Shown: one piece after another, positions 1-5,294 of the stretch
Numbering within the stretch: position 1 is the stretch's first letter
Layout of the letters: the number at the start of each line of letters is the position of its first letter
NCBI GenBank assembly: GCA_023489065.1
Contig: JAMDCL010000033.1
Location: 1 to 5,427, forward strand
Direction: 5' to 3'
DNA: 5,427 nt
Origin: Deltaproteobacteria bacterium
Lineage (GTDB): Bacteria; JAMCPX01
The notes under the pieces: generated by a model
Seen by the model: the letters and a program-made list of their open reading frames with translations, nothing else
What the model was told of the DNA's origin: nothing
Databases searched by the model: none
Made by a program: the position numbers and the translations under genes

Positions 1-289
1 AGTTGAGCTTCAGGAAATAGGAGTTCGGGGGCAATACGCCGTTGATCAGCGTATGAATGCTGGATTTGTAGAACCGTTTGTAATCATCGACGATGATATA
101 AAAGTCCGGGAAGCTCGTCGGTGTCGACAACTCGGGGTTGAGCATCGATCCGTACATATAGATGCCTGCGATCCCCTCAAAATGCTCAAGGAAATAGTTC
201 AAGAAAAACTCTGACGACGGAGTTTTGTACGGATAATACGCAGAGGCCATTTGTGCGATGATTGTATTTTTGAAGTCGTTTGCTTCCAT
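1..289 (-). CDS. Tam41/Mmp37-like nucleotidyltransferase, N-terminal 96 residues (cut by window edge)
   Basis: An open frame starts at ATG 289..287 and runs off the left edge, giving the first 96 residues with no stop. An AAGG about 9 bases before the ATG could serve as a weak ribosome site. The start lies about 25 bases after a predicted promoter, which supports it. Seen in the protein: an aromatic-rich N-terminus, then MYGS at residues 45-48, PDF at 61-63, IIVDD at 65-69, a Tyr/Phe-rich stretch at 70-74, and NGVLPPNSYF at 83-92. The YGS, 10-15 residue gap, DF, VDD layout matches what I recall of the Tam41/Mmp37 CDP-diacylglycerol synthases (human TAMM41 has YGSGV...LDFVFTVDD), which make CDP-diacylglycerol from CTP and phosphatidate and also occur in some bacteria. 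The short DxD pair of ordinary nucleotidyltransferases is not obvious. A lipid cytidylyltransferase is inferred; an unrelated GS-type nucleotidyltransferase remains possible. The reading frame itself is more certain than the function. Confidence 0.6.
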   Translation of the reverse strand, partial: MEANDFKNTIIAQMASAYYPYKTPSSEFFLNYFLEHFEGIAGIYMYGSMLNPELSTPTSFPDFYIIVDDYKRFYKSSIHTLINGVLPPNSYFLKLN

Positions 290-321
290 GATATGCTGCC
301 TTATCAATAAAAGGCTCCGGA

Positions 322-350
322 AGTATAAATACAAACAAATATATTTACAA
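322..350 (-). promoter_or_regulatory. Sigma70-type promoter for the Tam41-like gene
   Basis: On the minus strand, a -35 box TTGTAA (350..345) is followed by a 17-base spacer and a -10 box TATACT (327..322). Transcription would begin near 315, leaving a leader of about 25 bases before the ATG at 289. Each box is close to the consensus and the spacing is ideal. The -35 bases overlap those of the opposite promoter. Confidence 0.55.
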
Positions 351-357
351 CTGTTTG
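332..357. promoter_or_regulatory. Possible operator: CAAACA/TGTTTG inverted repeat
   Basis: CAAACA at 332-337 and its reverse complement TGTTTG at 352-357 are separated by 14 bases and straddle the shared -35 region of the two divergent promoters. The placement would suit a dimeric regulator acting on both genes. The arms are only six bases in an AT-rich region, so chance is a real alternative. Confidence 0.25.
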
Positions 358-371
358 GTTTATTATATACT
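344..371 (+). promoter_or_regulatory. Sigma70-type promoter for the short-chain dehydrogenase gene
   Basis: On the plus strand, a -35 box TTTACA (344-349), a 16-base spacer and a -10 box TATACT (366-371) predict a start near 378. The leader would be about 22 bases and contains the ribosome site at 390-395. Its -35 shares five bases with the -35 of the divergent promoter, so the two polymerase sites cannot both be occupied fully at once. Confidence 0.55.
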
Positions 372-389
372 TGACACAAATATCAATAC

Positions 390-395
390 AGGAGG
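390..395 (+). promoter_or_regulatory. Ribosome binding site that decides the SDR start
   Basis: AGGAGG lies four bases before ATG 400. It is the strongest Shine-Dalgarno match in the window. It selects this ATG over the upstream in-frame TTG at 355, which lies inside the promoter and before the predicted transcript start. Confidence 0.8.
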
Positions 396-399
396 GTAT

Positions 400-1230
400 A
401 TGGAATTTAAAGATAAAGTCGCCGTCGTAACCGGGGCCGCAAGCGGTATCGGCAAGGCTGTTATCCAGATGTTCGCGGATGAAGGGGCAAAAGTGGTGCT
501 CGCGGACATCAATGAGCAGGGGATTACCAAATTTGCTGCAGAGTTGACAGCAAAGGGTGTTGATGCGATTGCCGTGCAGACGGATGTTACCAAGCTTGAG
601 ATGGTAAAGAACCTTCTCGACAAGGCCATGCAAAAACACGGCAGGATAGACATACTGCACAACAATGCGGGCATTATTCTTCCGAATGATATCGACGTGA
701 TCGACTATAAGGACATAGACCGGCAGATCCACATCAACCTGTACGGTATCATCTATGGAACAAAAGAGGTCATCCCCATTATGAAGAAACAGGGCTTCGG
801 ACACATTGTCAACACCGCATCCCTGGCAGGGGTCGTACCGGAACCGAGCTCGGCGATCTATTCAGCCACAAAATTCGGCATACGGGGCTTCGATCTTGCG
901 GTAAGACTTGAACTTATGAAAACCGGTGTGAGCATTTCCACCCTGCTTCCGGATTCCGTGGAAACCCCCCAGCTCCATTATGAGGCTACGCACGGCGGAT
1001 CGCCGATGTCGTTCCTTGATAAAGCCCAGACGCCCGAGGCCGTTGCACAGGCAGTAAAAATGGCCATACTCAAAAACAAGGTGGAGGTCTATGTGCCGCA
1101 TTCGCAGGGCATCGTTGCACGGCTTGCACTCATGTGGCCGTGGCTCATACCCATGCTCTGGCCCATGCTGGAAAAATCCGGCAAGAAGAACAAGGAAAAG
1201 AAAATACAGGAATTAAAAAAGCAAGCATAA
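400..1230 (+). CDS. Classical short-chain dehydrogenase/reductase with a hydrophobic, Lys-rich C-terminal tail
   Basis: The 276-residue protein starts at ATG 400 behind AGGAGG. It is an NAD(P)-dependent oxidoreductase with a Rossmann fold. Visible motifs are the cofactor loop TGAASGIG (11-18), an acidic residue D36 at the end of strand 2 (predicts NAD(H) preference), TDV (61-63), NNAG (88-91), and the catalytic tetrad N113, S141, Y154, K158 in the YSATK context. This fits the classical SDR family. The last 40 residues are unlike a plain FabG: residues 238-257 are hydrophobic with three Trp and three Pro, followed by a Lys/Glu-rich end (259-276). This suggests peripheral or monotopic membrane attachment, hence perhaps a lipid or other hydrophobic substrate. 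The divergent neighbour is a possible lipid cytidylyltransferase, which agrees with that idea but does not prove it. The substrate cannot be told from sequence. Confidence 0.93.
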   Translation: MEFKDKVAVVTGAASGIGKAVIQMFADEGAKVVLADINEQGITKFAAELTAKGVDAIAVQTDVTKLEMVKNLLDKAMQKHGRIDILHNNAGIILPNDIDVIDYKDIDRQIHINLYGIIYGTKEVIPIMKKQGFGHIVNTASLAGVVPEPSSAIYSATKFGIRGFDLAVRLELMKTGVSISTLLPDSVETPQLHYEATHGGSPMSFLDKAQTPEAVAQAVKMAILKNKVEVYVPHSQGIVARLALMWPWLIPMLWPMLEKSGKKNKEKKIQELKKQA

Positions 1231-1240
1231 TCCGGCCCAT

Positions 1241-1287
1241 CCGCAGGGAAAGGTTGAGCGGGAGTTCTGCCTGCGGCTGAAAGCCGC
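1241..1287. terminator. Convergent intergenic hairpins, possible bidirectional terminator
   Basis: In the 69-base gap between the two converging genes, CCGCAGG (1241-1247) can pair with CCTGCGG (1270-1276). A tighter hairpin GCGGCT/AGCCGC (1273-1278 with 1282-1287) has a GAA loop. The two share bases 1273-1276, so they exclude each other. Neither is followed by a clear T-run on either strand, so this is not a standard intrinsic terminator. It may be a weak one or a transcript end stabiliser. Confidence 0.35.
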
Positions 1288-1299
1288 CTCGGACGCTGT

Positions 1300-2664
1300 T
1301 TATGCTTCTGAAGCAGTACCGAGGGAGTGCTTAATTGCCTCTGCTATCTCTGAAGCGTATGCGTGAATGAGTTTTTGGTCCTGTCCCTCGATCATGACCC
1401 GTGCAAGGGGTTCAGTGCCCGAGTATCTGACCAGTACCCTGCCGGTGTCTTTGAGCTTGCCGGATATAGCCTGGATGACCCTCTCGATCTCCGGGACGCT
1501 GGAAAAAGGGATTTTTTTTGCCACGGTCACGTTGACCATGACCTGCGGATATTTGTCCATGACCCGTGAGAGCTCGGAGAGCTTTTGACCGGAAACCACC
1601 ATCAACGAAAGTACCTGCAGTGCCGTTATAATACCATCGCCGGTCGTCGTATATTCTCCGAAAATGACGTGTCCGGACTGTTCGCCGCCGAGGACATAAC
1701 CCTGCTTCAGCATGTTTTCGAGAACATACCGGTCGCCGACCTTTGCCCTCACCAGATGTATGCCCGATTTCTTTAAAGCGAGTTCCAGCCCGATATTACT
1801 CATGACCGTTGCAACAACACCGTCGCCCTTCAATCTTCCGTCTTTCTTCATGGCAACGGCACTCATTGCGAGAATAGAATCGCCATCGATGGTGTTGCCG
1901 TGTTCATCACACAGGATCACCCTGTCCCCGTCCCCGTCGAATGCGATCCCGATATCGGCCTTGTACCTCTTTACCGCGGTTATCAGGGACTCCGGATGGG
2001 TAGAACCGCAGTTGTGATTGATGTTCCTGCCGTTTGGCGATGCAGCAATAACGGCGATAGAAGCACCCAGTTCCTGAAACACTGCCGGTCCGAGTTTATA
2101 GGTCGCACCATTCCCGCAGTCAACGACTATTTTTATGCCCGACAGCGACAGGTGTTTCGGAAATGAATGCTTGAGAGAGACGATATACCTGCCCGCAGCA
2201 TCCGAAAGCCGGTACGCCTTGCCTATCCTTTCCTGCGGGAGCGTGGGCTGGATGGTACCCGGGGATAAAACCATTTTTTCCATCGCTTCTTCGATAGTAT
2301 CATTCAGCTTATACCCGTCCGGACCGAAAAATTTTATGCCGTTGTCCTGATACGGGTTGTGCGAGGCTGATATGACAATACCGACATCGGCCTTTATTTC
2401 TGTTGTGAGGAACGCAATACCCGGGGTCGGAAACGGGCCGGTCAGAACCACATCGCCGCCCATGGAGGTGATACCTGCGGTAAGGGCCATTTCAAACATA
2501 TACCCGGATAAGCGTGTGTCCTTGCCGACGACAAACTTGTGATGAGCTTTGCCGTTCGCCAGGATAGCACTCGCTGCTTTACCGAGCTTCAATACGGTTT
2601 CTATGGTCATGGGTTCTTTGTTTGCAGTGCCCCGTACCCCGTCTGTACCAAAAAGCTTGTTCAT
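1300..2664 (-). CDS. glmM: Phosphoglucosamine mutase GlmM
   Basis: The 454-residue protein has the normal length for GlmM, which interconverts glucosamine-6-phosphate and glucosamine-1-phosphate in the cytoplasm on the way to UDP-GlcNAc for peptidoglycan and lipopolysaccharide. The four-domain alpha-D-phosphohexomutase layout is visible: N-terminal LFGTDGVRG (4-12), the active-site loop SASHNP (99-104) with S101 as the residue that must be phosphorylated, the metal loop DGDGDR (243-248), the sugar loop GGEQSGH (326-332) and the phosphate-binding loop RYSGTEP (413-419). The GEQSG sugar loop and overall match favour GlmM over phosphomannomutase. The start ATG 2664 overlaps the cdaR stop as ATGA and has CACCTT on the plus strand (AAGGTG in the mRNA) eight bases upstream. 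It is the last gene of the operon. An eight-A run in the coding strand spans codons 382-385. All catalytic residues are present. Confidence 0.98.
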   Translation of the reverse strand: MNKLFGTDGVRGTANKEPMTIETVLKLGKAASAILANGKAHHKFVVGKDTRLSGYMFEMALTAGITSMGGDVVLTGPFPTPGIAFLTTEIKADVGIVISASHNPYQDNGIKFFGPDGYKLNDTIEEAMEKMVLSPGTIQPTLPQERIGKAYRLSDAAGRYIVSLKHSFPKHLSLSGIKIVVDCGNGATYKLGPAVFQELGASIAVIAASPNGRNINHNCGSTHPESLITAVKRYKADIGIAFDGDGDRVILCDEHGNTIDGDSILAMSAVAMKKDGRLKGDGVVATVMSNIGLELALKKSGIHLVRAKVGDRYVLENMLKQGYVLGGEQSGHVIFGEYTTTGDGIITALQVLSLMVVSGQKLSELSRVMDKYPQVMVNVTVAKKIPFSSVPEIERVIQAISGKLKDTGRVLVRYSGTEPLARVMIEGQDQKLIHAYASEIAEAIKHSLGTASEA

Positions 2665-3314
2665 GAATGCTTCACCTTGAATATGACGACGATAGCCTGC
2701 GGTTGTACGGTTACCATTTTATAGTTTGATGTCGAGAGCGGCACCATGAGGGTGATGGTATTTCTGAACTTGCTGATGTCTACCGGTATGGTCATAATGA
2801 CATTTATCGTGCTGATAACGGTAGAGGGGCCGACGATCGTTGCCTTGTCCGGTTCCGTGGTTATGCCTTTCAATTCGTGGCCGGACGGAGGGGTACCGAC
2901 TATCGAGACACCGACATCCACGGTCCTGCTTACGATCCTGTCAAGCGCAATGTTTATACTGTTGGGATAAACAGTCTCTATCTTGATCCCGCTGGGAAGA
3001 TTGAATTCCGAGGGAGATATGTTGAATATGTAATTGCCGACGTCCGTTTTTATCAGATTGATGCTGTAGACCGGTTTGCTCTCGGCGTAGCTGAATACGG
3101 CAGATGAAGGACCGGACAGCGTAACCTCTATATACCTCGGGATGTCATTGATAATAACCTCATCCGCAGGCATATTGTTGATGAGTATGGGCACCTTGAG
3201 TGTAATCTCGGAGGTCTTTTCACTGTGTGCAAAAAACCACAAGAATACGGCTATGAGGACGGCCAGGATCTTGTACGTGAAATTATCCGTAATGAGATGA
3301 ATGAATTTTCTCAT
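2661..3314 (-). CDS. cdaR: YbbR-domain protein CdaR, membrane partner of the diadenylate cyclase
   Basis: The 217-residue protein starts at ATG 3314..3312, which overlaps the cdaA stop as ATGA. A longer upstream frame exists but runs back over cdaA out of frame with it, and has no YbbR-like content before this Met. Residues 12-29 form a single transmembrane helix (ILAVLIAVFLWFF) behind a short basic cytoplasmic end, so the rest should face the periplasm. Two YbbR-like beta-rich repeats follow, about 36-124 and 130-214. The second has the typical pattern VGTPPSGHELKGI...PDKATIVGP (139-162). In Bacillus and Listeria CdaR binds and modulates CdaA and forms a complex that includes GlmM; the neighbours here are the same. 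B. subtilis CdaR is more than twice as long, with four repeats, so this is a compact version. Its role as a CdaA regulator is inferred from family and position. Confidence 0.88.
   Translation of the reverse strand: MRKFIHLITDNFTYKILAVLIAVFLWFFAHSEKTSEITLKVPILINNMPADEVIINDIPRYIEVTLSGPSSAVFSYAESKPVYSINLIKTDVGNYIFNISPSEFNLPSGIKIETVYPNSINIALDRIVSRTVDVGVSIVGTPPSGHELKGITTEPDKATIVGPSTVISTINVIMTIPVDISKFRNTITLMVPLSTSNYKMVTVQPQAIVVIFKVKHS
2673..2678 (-). promoter_or_regulatory. Ribosome binding site of glmM, inside the end of cdaR
   Basis: AAGGTG in the mRNA sense lies eight bases before the glmM ATG and within the last codons of cdaR. Unlike cdaA and cdaR, glmM therefore has its own recognisable ribosome site as well as the ATGA overlap. 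Confidence 0.6.
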
Positions 3315-4069
3315 GGATTTATACCCAATAGTTTTGCCAATTCCGGCTGCATGGTTTCCGGAGGCTCGTAGACGGTTATGTTCTTGTCGACGACTATCGA
3401 GACCTTGCCCGTTTCCTCCGATACAATGACGATTACGGCATCGGTTTCCGAAGAAAGACCGAATGCAGCCTTGTGACGGGTACCGTACGTGGGATGGTAT
3501 TGCATGTCCTGTGAAAGCGGGAGCATGCATCCGGCGGCTATTATCCTTTTCCCCTTTATGACTACTGCCCCGTCATGAAGCGGCGTGTGGGTGTTGAATA
3601 TGGTCAGAAGCAATTCTTTCGTTGCAATGGCGTCGAGCATTCTCCCCGTGTCTATCGTTTCTTTTATCCCTATGTTTCTCTCGAACACGATGAGTGCCCC
3701 TGTTTTTGTTTTGGTAAGCTCCACGACGGCCTCCGTAACCTGCTCAACGCAAGTCCGCAACTCGCCTGCCTGCGCATTGCCCTTGTTGAAATAGCCCTTT
3801 CCCATGTAAGCCAGAGCGCGCTTCAGGTCCTGCTGGAACACGATTATAATGATAAGCACGATGGAACTGATGAAGTTATTCAACAACCAGTGAAGTGCCG
3901 TCAGGTTGAAGATATTGGAAACGATATAAGCTCCAAAGATGATAAAAATACCGACGAGTACCTGTGCGGCCTTTGAACCCTTCAACATGAGCAAAAGCCG
4001 GTAGATAAGATAGCTAACTATCAGGATATCAACCGCATTTTTAACGATGCTATAAAGGAGACTGTGCAT
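3311..4069 (-). CDS. cdaA: Membrane diadenylate cyclase CdaA (c-di-AMP synthase)
   Basis: The 252-residue protein should condense two ATP into cyclic di-AMP. Three predicted membrane helices lie at about 10-28, 34-54 and 62-79, then the linker FQQDLKRAL (78-86), then a cytosolic DAC domain. Family signatures are LHDGAVVIKG (164-173) with the DGA motif at 166-168, AAGCMLPLS (178-186), GTRHKAA (196-202) and VSEETG (216-221). The second motif is usually RHR; here the last position is Lys (K200, codon AAG), a conservative change that may or may not affect activity. The start ATG shares one base with the folP stop (TAATG), and no good independent ribosome site is seen, so translation is probably coupled to folP. 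It is followed directly by cdaR and glmM, the classic c-di-AMP cluster of Firmicutes. c-di-AMP commonly governs potassium, osmolyte and wall homeostasis; targets in this organism are not visible here. Confidence 0.96.
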   Translation of the reverse strand: MHSLLYSIVKNAVDILIVSYLIYRLLLMLKGSKAAQVLVGIFIIFGAYIVSNIFNLTALHWLLNNFISSIVLIIIIVFQQDLKRALAYMGKGYFNKGNAQAGELRTCVEQVTEAVVELTKTKTGALIVFERNIGIKETIDTGRMLDAIATKELLLTIFNTHTPLHDGAVVIKGKRIIAAGCMLPLSQDMQYHPTYGTRHKAAFGLSSETDAVIVIVSEETGKVSIVVDKNITVYEPPETMQPELAKLLGINP

Positions 4070-5271
4070 TATATACTGTCCATGATATGGTTCGTCATTA
4101 AAAGTGCCTGCTTTGTTTCCCTTATATCATGAACCCGGATAATATCAACCCCGTGTGTCGCTGCCCATAGCGCCGATGCAAGGGAACCTGACAGACGTTC
4201 ACCTGCATCCGTATCCGTAATCTTGCCGATAAAAGATTTTCTTGAAGCGCCGACAAGCACCGGGAACCCCAGTGCCTTGAATGCTTTTATGCCCTTGAGA
4301 ATCAAAAGGTTGTGTTTTATGGTCTTGCCGAAACCTATGCCGGGATCAATGGCAATATGTTCTTTGTCTATGCCCATCTGTACGGCATAGTGTGCCCGCT
4401 TCTCAAGGTAAGACAGGATCTCTCCGATCACATCGTGGTACTCCGGGCTTGCCTGCATTGTTCTCGGTGTGCCCTGCATGTGCATCAGGACAACACCGGC
4501 ACGGTATCTCTTAATAACCTCGGGCATGGCATTATCGAAACTCATCGCGCTGACATCGTTGACAATGTCGGCCCCGTTTTCCAACGCTTCGGCAGCAACA
4601 TCCGCTTTCATGGTATCGATGGACAAAGGGATTTTTACCTTTTCCCTGAGCTGTTTTATAACCGGCAGTACGCGCCTTTTTTCTTCTTCGGAATCTACGG
4701 ATTCGGCGCCCGGTTTTGTGGATTCTCCGCCTATATCCAGAATGTCGGCCCCTTGCTCGGCGAGAGCAATCCCATGCTCAACCGCTGCTTGCGTCGAAAA
4801 ATAGTTACCGCCGTCGGAGAAGGAATCCGGAGTTACGTTTATAATCCCCATGAGCCTGGGGCCGTCCGTAAAACTCAGAAACGAATCTCTGTATTTCAAC
4901 ACCGTGAGCGGGTGAAAAAGATTGTTGATGGCCGTGCGCAATTCCTCCGCAACAACGGACAATCCGAATTGCTGGGACGCTATCTTGTCCGAGATGATCT
5001 CAATCTGCCGGTAGGTGCCCATCAATATCGCATCGCTCACGGTGTCCGGGTCCCTGATAACGCTCCATGCGTTTGCAAGCTCTGCGCCTGCGGCCAGTGC
5101 CTCCTGCTTGAGTATGTTCGCGGCAGGCGAAGACAAGGATTTTATTTTAAAGGTATAAAATACAGCCTTCTTGTTCATGATATCTATACCTTCGGGATGT
5201 ACTTCCAGTGATTTAAAATGCGAGGAGATCTCCCGTACGGATACAGGGCTTAAAAGATACACCTTCTTCAT
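4069..5271 (-). CDS. folP: Dihydropteroate synthase FolP with an N-terminal extra domain
   Basis: The 400-residue protein joins 6-hydroxymethyl-dihydropterin pyrophosphate to p-aminobenzoate in folate synthesis, and is the sulfonamide target. The TIM-barrel domain is about 138-398: INVTPDSFSDGG (144-155), DIGGESTKPGA (179-189), SIDT (217-220), NDVSA (238-242), MHMQGTP (263-269), DPGIGFGK (309-316), GASRKSFIG (341-349) and RVHD (379-382). All core residues are present, but GGESTRPG has Lys (K186) where E. coli FolP has R63. Residues 1-135 are an extra domain with AANILKQE (50-57), LMGTYRQ (83-89) and QFGL (101-104), which resembles the extension I recall in deltaproteobacterial FolP; its function is unknown to me. 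E. coli FolP is about 280 residues. The ATG at 5271 is kept because the extension pattern begins before M32, although its Shine-Dalgarno is poor. It lies 23 bases after ftsH and its stop overlaps cdaA. Confidence 0.96.
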   Translation of the reverse strand: MKKVYLLSPVSVREISSHFKSLEVHPEGIDIMNKKAVFYTFKIKSLSSPAANILKQEALAAGAELANAWSVIRDPDTVSDAILMGTYRQIEIISDKIASQQFGLSVVAEELRTAINNLFHPLTVLKYRDSFLSFTDGPRLMGIINVTPDSFSDGGNYFSTQAAVEHGIALAEQGADILDIGGESTKPGAESVDSEEEKRRVLPVIKQLREKVKIPLSIDTMKADVAAEALENGADIVNDVSAMSFDNAMPEVIKRYRAGVVLMHMQGTPRTMQASPEYHDVIGEILSYLEKRAHYAVQMGIDKEHIAIDPGIGFGKTIKHNLLILKGIKAFKALGFPVLVGASRKSFIGKITDTDAGERLSGSLASALWAATHGVDIIRVHDIRETKQALLMTNHIMDSI

Positions 5272-5294
5272 ACCGTTATGAGTGCAAACACCTG

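Noticed and set aside
371..376. A perfect TTGACA as an alternative -35 box
   Set aside because: No -10 box lies 16-18 bases downstream; that position is the ribosome site and start codon.
355..399. A TTG start giving the SDR 15 more residues
   Set aside because: It lies upstream of the predicted transcript start and lacks a ribosome site, whereas ATG 400 has AGGAGG and begins at the normal SDR N-terminus.
304..804. A 166-codon minus-strand frame covering the start of the SDR gene and the promoter region
   Set aside because: It is antisense to the SDR cofactor domain and passes through both predicted promoters. The composition looks like a shadow of the real gene.
3315..3530. A 72-codon upstream extension of cdaR in the same frame
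   Set aside because: It overlaps the catalytic domain of cdaA out of frame. The residues are Arg/Gly/His-rich and unlike YbbR, while the membrane helix directly follows the ATG at 3314.
3575..3976. A 133-codon plus-strand frame opposite cdaA
   Set aside because: It is antisense to the DAC domain and shows no recognisable motif or start signal.
5173..5178. M32 of FolP as an alternative start with an AAGG about 10 bases upstream
   Set aside because: The residues before it (SLEVHPEGIDIM) fit the extension pattern I recall in related FolP proteins, so the longer start at 5271 is preferred.
4312..5211. A 299-codon open frame on the plus strand opposite folP
   Set aside because: It lies wholly antisense to a gene with every DHPS motif. 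Its translation is Cys/His/Arg-rich with no domain pattern, and there is no ribosome site of note.
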